From: Aestuariivita sp.
GTDB lineage: Bacteria; Pseudomonadota; Alphaproteobacteria; Rhodobacterales; Rhodobacteraceae
NCBI GenBank assembly: GCA_018401465.1
Contig: JAGYKE010000004.1
Location: 2,077,857-2,141,856, forward strand
Direction of reading: 5' to 3'
DNA length: 64,000 nt
Part shown: piece after piece, positions 54,723 to 63,201 of the stretch
How the letters are laid out: each line of letters begins with the position of its first letter
Numbering within the stretch: the first letter of the stretch is position 1
Made by a program: the position numbers and the translations under genes
The notes under the pieces: model-generated
What the model was told of the DNA's origin: nothing
What the model saw: only the letters and a program-made list of their open reading frames with translations
Database searches by the model: none

Positions 54723-55742
54723 TCAGTCGCGGCGGCGCCGACCGCGGCGTTCGCGCGTGGGCGCGCCTTCGCCGTCACCGGTGCCGTCGGCGGCGGAACT
54801 GAAGCCGCCCAGCCGCGCCGCGATCTCTTCAAGGTCGGGGCGGTCACCGCGCGGACGGGAATCCAGCGCGTCGCGCATATGGCGGAGATGTTCGGGCGTC
54901 GTGCCGCAGCAGCCGCCGATGACCCGCGCGCCGCAGTTTCGCGCCATCACCGCGTATTCGGCCATCAGTTCGGGCGTGCCGTCGTAATGGATATGGCCTT
55001 CGACATATTTCGGGATGCCCGCATTGCCCTTGGCGACGACGGGCCGGGTGCCGCCCTGCGCGGTGAAGCCGAGCACGGTGCGCAGAAGATCGGAGGCGCC
55101 TACACCGCAATTCGCGCCATAGGCCAGCGGTGGGTTGGGCAGGTCTTCGACCATCTGGGTCATCGCGGACGAGGTGACGCCCATCATCGTGCGGCCCGCG
55201 GTGTCGAAGCTCATCGTGCCCACCCAGGGCATGTGCGCCAGCGCAAAGGCTTCGGCCGCGGCGCGGTATTCCTCGGGCGCGCTGATGGTTTCCAGCCAGA
55301 GCACATCGGCCCCGCCTTCCTTCAGCGCCTCGGCCTGTTCGTGGAACATCTCGACGGCAAGCGCGTGGGACAGCGCGCCCACCGGCTCCATGATCTCGCC
55401 CGTGGGGCCGACCGAGGCGGCGACAATCACCTTGCGCCCCGCGCGGTCGGCCACCTCGCGGCCAAGCTCGGCCGATACGCGGTTGAGCTCGCGCACACGG
55501 CGGTGCGCGTCGTGCAGTTTCAGCCGCGAGGCGTTGCCGCCGAAGGTGTTGGTCAGGAAGAGATCGCTGCCCGCGTCGACCGCGCCCTTGTAGAGTGCGG
55601 TGATCTTCTTGGGATGTTCAACATTCCACATTTCCGGAGCGTCGCCCGACATTAGACCCATGTTGAAGAGGTTCGTGCCCGTCGCCCCGTCGGCGAGGAT
55701 CACATCATGGGTGGCCAGCATTGCGGAAAGTGCGTCGGTCAT
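54723..55742 (-). CDS. bmt: Betaine/corrinoid-dependent homocysteine S-methyltransferase
   Basis: A 339-residue homocysteine methyltransferase (pfam02574). DGATGTNLFNMGL starts the barrel; zinc ligands are Cys in GANCGVG near residue 210 and the Cys pair in GGCCGTTPEHL near 290. It is related to BHMT and to the homocysteine domain of MetH. Because a free corrinoid protein and DUF1638 lie nearby, it may be the homocysteine-binding part of a split, cobalamin-dependent methionine synthase rather than a betaine enzyme. An arginine-rich tail (RRGRRRRD) is unusual. A strong palindrome precedes the gene. Confidence 0.87.
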   Translation of the reverse strand: MTDALSAMLATHDVILADGATGTNLFNMGLMSGDAPEMWNVEHPKKITALYKGAVDAGSDLFLTNTFGGNASRLKLHDAHRRVRELNRVSAELGREVADRAGRKVIVAASVGPTGEIMEPVGALSHALAVEMFHEQAEALKEGGADVLWLETISAPEEYRAAAEAFALAHMPWVGTMSFDTAGRTMMGVTSSAMTQMVEDLPNPPLAYGANCGVGASDLLRTVLGFTAQGGTRPVVAKGNAGIPKYVEGHIHYDGTPELMAEYAVMARNCGARVIGGCCGTTPEHLRHMRDALDSRPRGDRPDLEEIAARLGGFSSAADGTGDGEGAPTRERRGRRRRD

Positions 55743-55773
55743 GGTCGGATCTCCTGCGGTCGGGCTGCACGGT

Positions 55774-55791
55774 CCTGTCCCACGGGACAGG
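55774..55791. promoter_or_regulatory. 18-base palindrome upstream of the homocysteine methyltransferase gene
   Basis: CCTGTCCCACGGGACAGG: perfect eight-base arms around AC, located 32-49 bases before the ATG at 55742. It could be an operator for a methionine-cycle regulator or a hairpin in the leader RNA. It does not match SAM-II, SAH or cobalamin riboswitch cores that I could recognise. Confidence 0.5.
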
Positions 55792-55896
55792 CGCTGCGGC
55801 AATGCCCATTCCGTGCAAGATGTTTATGAGGCGCGCAGCAGAACAGCGGGGCAGGGCCCCGCCGTCGGATTGCCGGTCAAACGCGGATCGGCGCGA

Positions 55897-56211
55897 TCAG
55901 ATTTCCGTCATGATCTGGCGCTTGGCCTCGACCATCAGTTCCGCCATCTTGGCGCGGATTGTCGCCTCGTCCGCGTGGTCGCCCAGATCGCCCGCGACCT
56001 TGCGATAGACGTCTTCGTCGCCCGCCTCCTGGAAGTCGGATTTCACCACGTCGACGGCATAGGCCGCGGCCGCGTCGGCGGATTTGCCCATCAGGTCCGC
56101 GGCCCAGAGGCCAAGAAGCTTGTTGCGGCGCGCCTCGGCCTTGAACAGCATTTCGGCGTCATGGGCGAACTTGGCCTCGAAGGCGTTTTCGCGGTCATCG
56201 AACGTGGTCAT
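55897..56211 (-). CDS. DUF1476 protein, F1Fo-ATPase zeta-type inhibitor subunit
   Basis: A 104-residue, mostly helical protein starting MTTFDDRENAFEAKFAHDAE and containing RRNKLLGLWAADLMGK. DUF1476 is the alphaproteobacterial zeta subunit, shown in Paracoccus denitrificans to inhibit ATP hydrolysis by the F1 motor through its N terminus. The ATG at 56211 gives this canonical N terminus; the longer frame overlaps the purC start region. It is divergent from purC, a conserved neighbourhood in this group. Confidence 0.9.
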   Translation of the reverse strand: MTTFDDRENAFEAKFAHDAEMLFKAEARRNKLLGLWAADLMGKSADAAAAYAVDVVKSDFQEAGDEDVYRKVAGDLGDHADEATIRAKMAELMVEAKRQIMTEI

Positions 56212-56350
56212 GTCGGTGCCCTTCCTGCGGCGTTCGGGAAACGTCTGGGTTTCATGTGCCACCCGGGGGCGCGCTTCGCAAGGGGCTGCGGCTTGCGGCA
56301 GGCGGGGCCTTGGCTTATGAGGGCGCCGAACCCCATCCGAAAGGTCGCCC

Positions 56351-57112
56351 ATGTCCCGCCGCAAGAAGATTTACGAAGGCAAGGCGAAAATCCTCTACGA
56401 AGGGCCCGAACCGGGAACCATCGTGCAGTATTTCAAGGACGATGCGACCGCCTTCAACGCCCAAAAGAAGGACGTGATCGAAGGCAAGGGTGTGCTGAAC
56501 AACCGCCTGTGCGAATATTTCATGCTGGGGCTGCAGGGCGTGGGCGTGCCCACCCATTTCATCCGCCGTCTGAACATGCGCGAACAGCTCGTGCGGTCCT
56601 GCGAGATCATCCCGCTGGAAGTGATCGTGCGCAACTATGCGGCCGGTTCGATGGCCAAGCGGCTGGGCATGGAAGAGGGCACGCAACTGCCGCGCCCGAT
56701 CGTGGAATACTGCCTCAAGGACGACAAGCTGGGCGACCCGCTGGTCACCGAGGAACACATTGCCGCCTTCGGCTGGGCCAGCCAGCAGGACATGGACGAT
56801 ATCTTGAGCCTCGCGCTGCGCGTCAACGACTTCATGGCGGGTGTCATGTATGCCGTGGGCATCCGGTTGATCGACTTCAAGATCGAGATCGGGCGCATCT
56901 ATGACGGCGAGTATCCGCGCCTTGTCGTGGCTGACGAAATCAGCCCGGATTCCTGCCGTCTGTGGGATATCGAAACGGGCCGCAAGCTCGACAAGGATGT
57001 GTTCCGGCGCGATCTGGGGTCGCTGACGGATGCCTATTCGGAAGTGGCGCGGCGGCTGGGTCTGATCCCCAAGCCAAGCGCCACGATCACCAAGCCGACA
57101 CTCATCAACTGA
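56351..57112 (+). CDS. purC: Phosphoribosylaminoimidazole-succinocarboxamide synthase
   Basis: A 253-residue SAICAR synthetase of purine synthesis. [20 protein letters not shown] is the typical start, [19 protein letters not shown] near residue 95 and IDFKIEIGR near 175 are conserved active-site segments. AAGG precedes the ATG. purS and purQ follow, separated by a 70-base gap carrying the 33-base motif. Confidence 0.96.
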   Translation: MSRRKKIYEGKAKILYEGPEPGTIVQYFKDDATAFNAQKKDVIEGKGVLNNRLCEYFMLGLQGVGVPTHFIRRLNMREQLVRSCEIIPLEVIVRNYAAGSMAKRLGMEEGTQLPRPIVEYCLKDDKLGDPLVTEEHIAAFGWASQQDMDDILSLALRVNDFMAGVMYAVGIRLIDFKIEIGRIYDGEYPRLVVADEISPDSCRLWDIETGRKLDKDVFRRDLGSLTDAYSEVARRLGLIPKPSATITKPTLIN

Positions 57113-57137
57113 GAGCGGAGCGCCCGGTAGACGCGGT

Positions 57138-57170
57138 GGGATTTGCGTATTTGGAACGAGAAGAAGCAGG
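57138..57170 (+). repeat. 33-base intergenic motif, copy E
   Basis: GGGATTTGCGTATTTGG then AACGAGAAGAAGCAGG; 32 of 33 bases match the inverse copy at 35192-35224. It sits between purC and purS, so here the motif is inside an operon rather than between convergent genes. Confidence 0.75.
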
Positions 57171-57182
57171 GGGCCGCGAGAC

Positions 57183-57413
57183 ATGAAAGCGCGCGTGACG
57201 GTGATGCTGAAGACCGGTGTTCTCGACCCGCAGGGCGAGGCGGTGCGCCACGCGCTCGGCGCGATGGGGTTGGCGGGCGTCGAGGGCGTGCGTCAGGGCA
57301 AGGTGATCGAGCTTGATCTTGCACCGGGCACGACCGAGGCCCATGTGGCCGAGATGTGCGAGAAGCTTCTCGCCAATACCGTGATCGAAAGCTACCGCAT
57401 CGAGATGCTTTGA
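57183..57413 (+). CDS. purS: Phosphoribosylformylglycinamidine synthase subunit PurS
   Basis: A 76-residue small subunit of the three-part FGAM synthase. [20 protein letters not shown] starts the protein, and [16 protein letters not shown] is the usual dimer strand region. It bridges PurQ and PurL. purQ follows 13 bases later; purL is not in the window. Confidence 0.95.
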   Translation: MKARVTVMLKTGVLDPQGEAVRHALGAMGLAGVEGVRQGKVIELDLAPGTTEAHVAEMCEKLLANTVIESYRIEML

Positions 57414-57426
57414 GGGGTCTGGCACC

Positions 57427-58095
57427 ATGAAAGCCGCTGTCGTCGTCTTTCCGGGATCGAACTGCGACCGCGATCTTGCGGTGGCCTTCCGCGCGGCGGG
57501 GGCCGAGGTTGCGATGGTCTGGCACAAGGATGCCGACCTGCCCGCGGGCACCGACATCGTCGGCGTGCCGGGTGGGTTTTCCTATGGCGATTACCTGCGT
57601 TGCGGCGCCATCGCGGCGCAGTCGGCGATCTGCGGGGCGATCAAGGCCCATGCGGCGCGGGGAGGCTATGTGCTGGGCGTATGCAACGGGTTTCAGGTGC
57701 TGACCGAGACGCGGTTGCTGCCCGGCGCGCTGCTGCGCAATGCCGGGCTGCGTTATGTCTGCCGCACGGTGCCGCTGCGGGTCGAGACCACCGACAGCGT
57801 TTTCACCGAAGGCTATGGCGCGGGCGACGTGATCGGTATTCCGATCGCGCATCACGAAGGCAACTACTATGCCGATGACGACACCATCGCGCGGTTGCGC
57901 AGCGAGGACCGCGTCGCGTTCCGCTATGTCGAGAACCCCAATGGCGCGCGTGACGACATCGCGGGCATCCTGTCGGAGAACCGCCGGGTGCTGGGGATGA
58001 TGCCGCATCCCGAACGCGCCGCTGATGCGGGCCATGGCGGCACCGACGGAGTGGCGCTTTTCCGCGCGCTGGCGGGGGCGCTGACCGCAGCGTGA
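57427..58095 (+). CDS. purQ: Phosphoribosylformylglycinamidine synthase subunit PurQ
   Basis: A 222-residue class I glutamine amidotransferase that releases ammonia for FGAM synthesis. The nucleophile Cys lies in [11 protein letters not shown] near residue 85; the catalytic His and Glu are in [10 protein letters not shown] near 197. [18 protein letters not shown] at the N terminus is family-specific. Part of purC-purS-purQ. Confidence 0.96.
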   Translation: MKAAVVVFPGSNCDRDLAVAFRAAGAEVAMVWHKDADLPAGTDIVGVPGGFSYGDYLRCGAIAAQSAICGAIKAHAARGGYVLGVCNGFQVLTETRLLPGALLRNAGLRYVCRTVPLRVETTDSVFTEGYGAGDVIGIPIAHHEGNYYADDDTIARLRSEDRVAFRYVENPNGARDDIAGILSENRRVLGMMPHPERAADAGHGGTDGVALFRALAGALTAA

Positions 58096-58141
58096 TGTCA
58101 GGCGCTTGGCGCGGACCCGCGCGGCGCGTAACATCGCGGCG

Positions 58142-59932
58142 ATGACGGCCGAGGATCACACCAGCATGGGGACGGCGGCAGGACGGTCGCTGACGGTGAC
58201 CCGCGCGCGCATGGGTGCGTGGTGGATGCGTCTGGCCGTTCTTGGCGTGCTGATCGCGGCGGTGGCGACGGTCTTGGTCACCAACAGCCTGCTGACCGAC
58301 CGCTTCACCGCGGCGACGAAGAACCGGGCCGATCTGCGGCTTGCCCTGTACACCGGCAACGTCCTGTCGGAACTGCGCCGCAACGCCATCGTGCCGCAGC
58401 TTCTGTCGCGCGACCCCACGCTGATCGGGGCACTGAACAGCCGCGATTACTCCTCATCCTCGCAGCGGCTGATTTCCTTCGTGGAAGAGATCGGCGCGGC
58501 CTCGCTCATGCTGCTTGACCGCGAGGGGCGGACCGTTGCGGCGACCGACCGGTTGCGCCTTGGCTCGCAGCATGGGGCCGAGACCTATTTCGTCGAGGCG
58601 TTGCGCAACAATACAACCGTCTTTTCCACCATCCGGCGCACGTCGGGCGGCTATGCATTCACCTATTCGCGGCGGATCGAGAGCGGCAACGAGGTGCTGG
58701 GTGCCATCGTGGTCGAGGTGGATCTGGCCAAGTTCGAACGCGCCTGGGCGGGGTTCACCGAGGCGATCATCGTGACCGACAGCCAGGGCACGATCATCCT
58801 GTCGACCGAACCGCGCTGGCGCGGGCTGACCGAGGCCGAGGCGCTGGCCTTGCAGACGCCGCAGAACGCCATCGAACGCGCCATCCGCGCCACCGCCGAC
58901 TGGACGGCGCTGCCCGCCGACGCCTATCTGCAGGGCGAGGCGGTGATCCGGTCCGAGGCGCGGCTGCCGTTCCGTGGCTGGCGGATGACGTCCTACACCA
59001 CCTATGCCTCGGTCCGGGAGCGGGTGAACGGGGTTCTGGCGCTGCAGATCATGGGATTCGCGATCCTTCTCGCGCTGGTCTTCTACTTCCTGAGCCGCAA
59101 GACCGCGTCGCGCATGGTGCTGTTCCAGCGGGAATCGGCGGAACTGCGCGCATTGAACGCGCGTCTCCAGCGGGAAATCGCCGAGCGTGAACGGGTGCAG
59201 GCGACGCTGGAAGTGGCCGAACAGACGCTTGCGCAATCGTCGAAACTGGCCGCTCTGGGCGAGATGTCGGCGGCGGTCAGCCATGAGTTGAACCAGCCGC
59301 TTGCGGCGATGAAGACCTACCTTGCCGGGGCTCGGCTGCTGTTGCGGCGCAACCGCCCGGAAGAGGCGCTGGCGAGCTTCGGGCGCATCGACGACCTGAT
59401 CGAACGGATGGGGGCGATCACGCGCCAGCTCAAGTCCTATGCTCGCAAGGGCGGGCAGCAATTCGCGCCCGTGAACATGGGCGATGCGCTGGCCTCGGCC
59501 CTGTCCATGATGGAGCCGCAGCTGCGCCAGCGGAAGGTGCGCATCGCCCGCTATCTGCCCGACGCACCGGTGCGGGTGCTGGGCGATCGGGTGCGTATAG
59601 AACAGGTGATGATCAATCTTTTGCGCAATGCGCTCGACGCCACCAAATCGGTGCGCAACCCCGAGATCGAGGTGATCCTCGCCGCCGGTGAGACCGCGAC
59701 GCTCACGGTGCGCGACAACGGCCCCGGGATCGAGGATCTGGATGCGCTGTTCGAGCCCTTCTACACCACCAAGCAGCCCGGCGACGGGGTCGGGCTGGGG
59801 CTTGCCATCTCTTCGGGGATCGTGAACGACCATGGCGGGCGGTTGACCGCGCGCAATGGTCAGGAGGGCGGGGCTGTATTCGAGATGCAACTTCCCATAT
59901 TGGGCGAAGAAACCGTCGAGGCCGCCGAATAG
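58142..59932 (+). CDS. dctB: DctB-like C4-dicarboxylate-type sensor histidine kinase
   Basis: About 596 residues. Membrane helices near 22-45 and 300-322 enclose a periplasmic double-PAS (dCache) sensor, in which RNNTTVFSTIRRTSGGYAFTYSRRI is typical of DctB. After a coiled coil (ELRALNARLQREIAERERVQATLE) comes the H box MSAAVSHELNQPLAAMKTYLAGARLL, then an ATPase domain with NLLRNALDA, DNGPGIED, FEPFYTTK and GVGLGLAIS. It pairs with the response regulator 25 bases downstream. No dicarboxylate transporter genes are adjacent, so ligand and targets are not certain. Start chosen as MTAEDHTSM; several ATGs are possible. Confidence 0.85.
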   Translation: MTAEDHTSMGTAAGRSLTVTRARMGAWWMRLAVLGVLIAAVATVLVTNSLLTDRFTAATKNRADLRLALYTGNVLSELRRNAIVPQLLSRDPTLIGALNSRDYSSSSQRLISFVEEIGAASLMLLDREGRTVAATDRLRLGSQHGAETYFVEALRNNTTVFSTIRRTSGGYAFTYSRRIESGNEVLGAIVVEVDLAKFERAWAGFTEAIIVTDSQGTIILSTEPRWRGLTEAEALALQTPQNAIERAIRATADWTALPADAYLQGEAVIRSEARLPFRGWRMTSYTTYASVRERVNGVLALQIMGFAILLALVFYFLSRKTASRMVLFQRESAELRALNARLQREIAERERVQATLEVAEQTLAQSSKLAALGEMSAAVSHELNQPLAAMKTYLAGARLLLRRNRPEEALASFGRIDDLIERMGAITRQLKSYARKGGQQFAPVNMGDALASALSMMEPQLRQRKVRIARYLPDAPVRVLGDRVRIEQVMINLLRNALDATKSVRNPEIEVILAAGETATLTVRDNGPGIEDLDALFEPFYTTKQPGDGVGLGLAISSGIVNDHGGRLTARNGQEGGAVFEMQLPILGEETVEAAE

Positions 59933-59957
59933 CGCGGCGGACAGAAAAGGTGTTGCC

Positions 59958-61292
59958 ATGGCCAAGGCGATGAAGATCGCGATCGTGGATGACGAGAAGG
60001 ACATGCGGCAGTCGATCAGCCAGTGGCTGGCGCTGTCGGGATACGATACCGAAACCTTTGCCTGCGCCGAGGATGCGCTGAAGGTGCTCGGCCCCGAATA
60101 TCCGGGGATCGTCATTTCGGACATCAAGATGCCGGGGATGGACGGGATCCAGTTCCTGCGCAAGCTGATGGGCAGCGACAGCGCGCTGCCCGTGATCATG
60201 ATCACCGGGCACGGCGATGTGCCTATGGCGGTCGAAGCTATGCGCATCGGCGCCTACGACTTTCTGGAAAAGCCCTTCAACCCCGACCGGATGTCCGACC
60301 TGGCCAAACGCGCGACCGGCGCGCGGCGGCTGACCATGGACAACCGCGCGCTGCGGCGCGAATTGTCGGATGGCGGCATGCTGATGAAGAAGCTCATCGG
60401 CACCAGTCCGGCGATGGAACGCCTGCGCGAGGATATCCTAGATCTCGGGCAGGCCGACGGGCATGTCCTGATCGACGGCGAGACGGGCACCGGCAAGACG
60501 CTGGTCGCGCATGCGCTGCATGCCGTGGGCAGCCGGGCGGGGCGCAAGTTCGTGCTCGTGTCCTGTTCGGCCTATGAAGAGGCGGCGCTGGCCAAGCGGC
60601 TGTTCGGGCCGGTGCTGCCCGAGGACACGCTGTTGCCCGCCATCGAGGAGGCGCGCGGCGGGACGCTGGTGCTCGAGGATATCGAGCGGCTGTCCGAGGC
60701 GCTGCAGGCGCGGCTGCTGAGCGTGATCAACGATCAGGGCACGCCGGCCGAAACGCGGATCGTCGCGATCTGCAACATGCAGGAACAGGACCGCACGCCC
60801 GAGGATGCGCTGCGCCCCGATCTGTTCTATCGCCTCGCCGCGCTGCGCATCACGGTGCCGCCGCTGCGTCAGCGGGGCGAGGATATCCTGACACTGTTCA
60901 CGCGGCTGTCGGAGCAGTTCGCCGAGGAATACGGCTGCGACGCCCCGCAGGTCAGCGCGCAGGAGGCCGCGCAGCTTCTGCAGGCACCCTGGCCGGGGAA
61001 CGTGCGCCAGCTCATCAACATCGCTGAACGGGCTGTGCTGCAGGCGCGGCGCGGGTCCGGCACCATCGCGTCACTGCTGATGTCGGACCACGAGGACATG
61101 CAGCCGGTGATGACGACGGAGGGCAAGCCGCTTAAGGAATATGTGGAGGCCTTCGAGCGGATGCTGATCGACAACACGATGCGTCGCCACAAGGGGTCGA
61201 TCGCAAACGTGATGGACGAATTGTGCCTGCCGCGGCGGACGCTGAACGAAAAGATGGCGAAATACGGGCTGCAGCGATCGGACTATCTGTGA
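59958..61292 (+). CDS. DctD-like response regulator with AAA+ domain lacking GAFTGA
   Basis: A 444-residue NtrC-family regulator. Receiver domain 1-125 (acidic VDDEKDM, phospho-Asp in VISDIKMPGMDG, TGHGDVPMAVEAM, Lys in FLEKPF). AAA+ domain about 145-365 with Walker A GETGTGKTLVAHALH and Walker B-like LVLEDIERL; the conserved arginine-finger region RPDLFYRLAALRITVPPLRQR is present. Between LFG and GGTLVLED there are only about 20 residues and the GAFTGA loop that touches sigma-54 is missing. A Fis-type HTH ends the protein (KGSIANVMDELCLPRRTLNEKMAKYGL). It may therefore act with sigma-70, as the GAFTGA-less NtrC of Rhodobacter capsulatus does. Confidence 0.88.
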   Translation: MAKAMKIAIVDDEKDMRQSISQWLALSGYDTETFACAEDALKVLGPEYPGIVISDIKMPGMDGIQFLRKLMGSDSALPVIMITGHGDVPMAVEAMRIGAYDFLEKPFNPDRMSDLAKRATGARRLTMDNRALRRELSDGGMLMKKLIGTSPAMERLREDILDLGQADGHVLIDGETGTGKTLVAHALHAVGSRAGRKFVLVSCSAYEEAALAKRLFGPVLPEDTLLPAIEEARGGTLVLEDIERLSEALQARLLSVINDQGTPAETRIVAICNMQEQDRTPEDALRPDLFYRLAALRITVPPLRQRGEDILTLFTRLSEQFAEEYGCDAPQVSAQEAAQLLQAPWPGNVRQLINIAERAVLQARRGSGTIASLLMSDHEDMQPVMTTEGKPLKEYVEAFERMLIDNTMRRHKGSIANVMDELCLPRRTLNEKMAKYGLQRSDYL

Positions 61293-61305
61293 GCCGTGGC
61301 CGCCT

Positions 61306-63201
61306 TTATTCCAGCGTGCGCAGATTCCGGCAGGCAGTATCGTTGCCCAGACGACAGCCTTCGCGGAAATAGGTCACGCCCAGCGACGGGCTTGGACGCG
61401 CCAGCCCAAGGCCGCGCACATGGATGGCGCCGAGGTTGTTGCAGGCCTTCCCGTCGCCGGCCGCACAGCTTGTGCGGCTGATTTGGAGAATTTTCTCGGC
61501 ATCGGCGCTGCTGACCCGGTTCTGGTTGAGTTTGATAACGACGTAACTGCTGCAGGCGCGGGCATCGTCTAGTCGGCATGCCTTGTCATAGGCCTGTTCG
61601 GCCAAACCCATGTCCCTGTCTGTCCCGGTGCCCAACTCCGCGAAGAAGCCGGTCAGGAAGCATCCGTATCCGTTGTCTGCCCGACAGCCTTTTAACGCGG
61701 CCTCCGCCCCGGCCTTTTCATCCTTGGGGCCACCTTCGCCGAAAGCCATCGCATATCCCAGAAGAGCGCAACCTTCGCCATCGGCCAGAGCGCAAGCCCG
61801 TTCAAGATAGAGCCGCGCGATGAACCAGTTCGCGGGCCGGATGTCGCCCTGAAAATCCATCCGCGCCGCGGCGGTGCATTCCGCTCCGTTCGTGCGGAGG
61901 GTGGAATAAGGTTGGCAGCCATGCGTATAGGCCGCATAGGCCGCCCTCTTGTCGATGTCGCCCCCCAGACCTTGCAACAGGGCGTCACCAAGGGCGGCGC
62001 AGCTGTGGCGGGCAAGGTCGTCGGAGACGTTGCAGGAGATTGCGAGGAAAGCGCGCGCGCGCGCGGCGTCCATCGGACCGCCTTCGCCCTTCAGCAGCAT
62101 TTCGCCGTGTTGGCCGCAGGCGACCTTGCGAACCCAGCCATCTTTTGACAGACACAGGCTTGCATAGCGGGCGCGTGCGCTTTCGGGATGGGCCTTGATC
62201 TGCGGGCCCGACCGTTCAAGCCCGGCTGCCCTGAGGCAGCTCTCATCGCCACCTTCGCGGCACGTCGTGACATGCAGAAGATAACCGTTCGTCGGTTCGG
62301 CCGCGACGCCCGGACCACCGTTCATGAGAAGGCTGGCCAACGCGGTACAGTCACCCACGACCCTGTCGTCCGTTGTGCAGCGCGCTCGCACGCTACCCAC
62401 CAACGGCACCAGCGATGCGGCGTCGTCGCGTTTCGCATGAAAGTCGATCATTTCGGCGCAGGTGATGCCCTTGTCACAGGCCTCGGCGAGGATTGGGATC
62501 GCGGCATCGTGATTGCCCGTTAAATAGTCGATGCGCGCCATTGAGACGGTTTGCAGGAATTCCAGCGCTGTCCGTGCTGCTTCTAGCTCGAGCGCAAGCC
62601 TGCTGGCCTTCCGGAGCGTTTCCCATTTGGCATCGTCGGGCTGAGGGGCGATGTCCGCGCCGACTGTTTCCAGAAGTTCGGCGATGTAGATGTCGTAACT
62701 GGCCCGCATCTGCGCCATTGTCGCGATTGCTTGAGTCCAGGTGGCGTGCAACTGGCGGTAGTCCGAGATCAGTTTTTCGATCTGGTCGGATGTGGCTTTG
62801 GCGCTGTCTGTGCCGACCTCGGCAAGACGGCCCGCGGCGGCGGTCAACATCTCCTCCATCCGGGCGACAAGCGCCATGTGATCCGCATTCTTCGGCTCAA
62901 GCGTGCCATTCTCGGGCAGGTCTGCGATCACGGCCCTTGCCTGATCCCCCATCGCGTCCTGCAATTCGACAAGCTGTCGCGTGGCGGTAATCATCTTGTT
63001 GGACAGGACAGAAAGCAATTCTGTCAGCCGGTCGATCTGCGCGCGACTGTCCGTCAGGACCGTAGTTGTTTCTTCGCACTCGACGATATTCGCCGCGGGC
63101 AGTCGGGTGCAGTCAAAAAGCGCATTGTTTTGCGCCTGAACCGGCTGAACAAAGGACAACAGGCCCGACAACAGGGCGATGATCTGGACATGCAGTCTCA
63201 C
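61306..63201 (-). CDS. Secreted cysteine-rich Sel1-repeat protein, function unknown
   Basis: About 631 residues from a GTG at 63201; the open frame extends to an ATG at 63309. The GTG is preferred because VRLHVQIIALLSGLLSFVQPVQAQ is a good signal peptide with cleavage after AQA. Residues about 30-200 are alpha-helical with coiled-coil character (RAQIDRLTELLSVLSNKMITA). From about 245 there are Sel1/TPR-like helical repeats with regularly spaced cysteine pairs (CALADGEGCALLGYAMAFGEGG, CRADNGYGC, CRLDDARACSSYV, CAAGDGKACNNLGA), as in Helicobacter Hcp proteins, where each repeat is disulfide-clamped. This implies a periplasmic or extracellular scaffold. Converges on the dctD-like gene. Confidence 0.8.
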   Translation of the reverse strand: MRLHVQIIALLSGLLSFVQPVQAQNNALFDCTRLPAANIVECEETTTVLTDSRAQIDRLTELLSVLSNKMITATRQLVELQDAMGDQARAVIADLPENGTLEPKNADHMALVARMEEMLTAAAGRLAEVGTDSAKATSDQIEKLISDYRQLHATWTQAIATMAQMRASYDIYIAELLETVGADIAPQPDDAKWETLRKASRLALELEAARTALEFLQTVSMARIDYLTGNHDAAIPILAEACDKGITCAEMIDFHAKRDDAASLVPLVGSVRARCTTDDRVVGDCTALASLLMNGGPGVAAEPTNGYLLHVTTCREGGDESCLRAAGLERSGPQIKAHPESARARYASLCLSKDGWVRKVACGQHGEMLLKGEGGPMDAARARAFLAISCNVSDDLARHSCAALGDALLQGLGGDIDKRAAYAAYTHGCQPYSTLRTNGAECTAAARMDFQGDIRPANWFIARLYLERACALADGEGCALLGYAMAFGEGGPKDEKAGAEAALKGCRADNGYGCFLTGFFAELGTGTDRDMGLAEQAYDKACRLDDARACSSYVVIKLNQNRVSSADAEKILQISRTSCAAGDGKACNNLGAIHVRGLGLARPSPSLGVTYFREGCRLGNDTACRNLRTLE

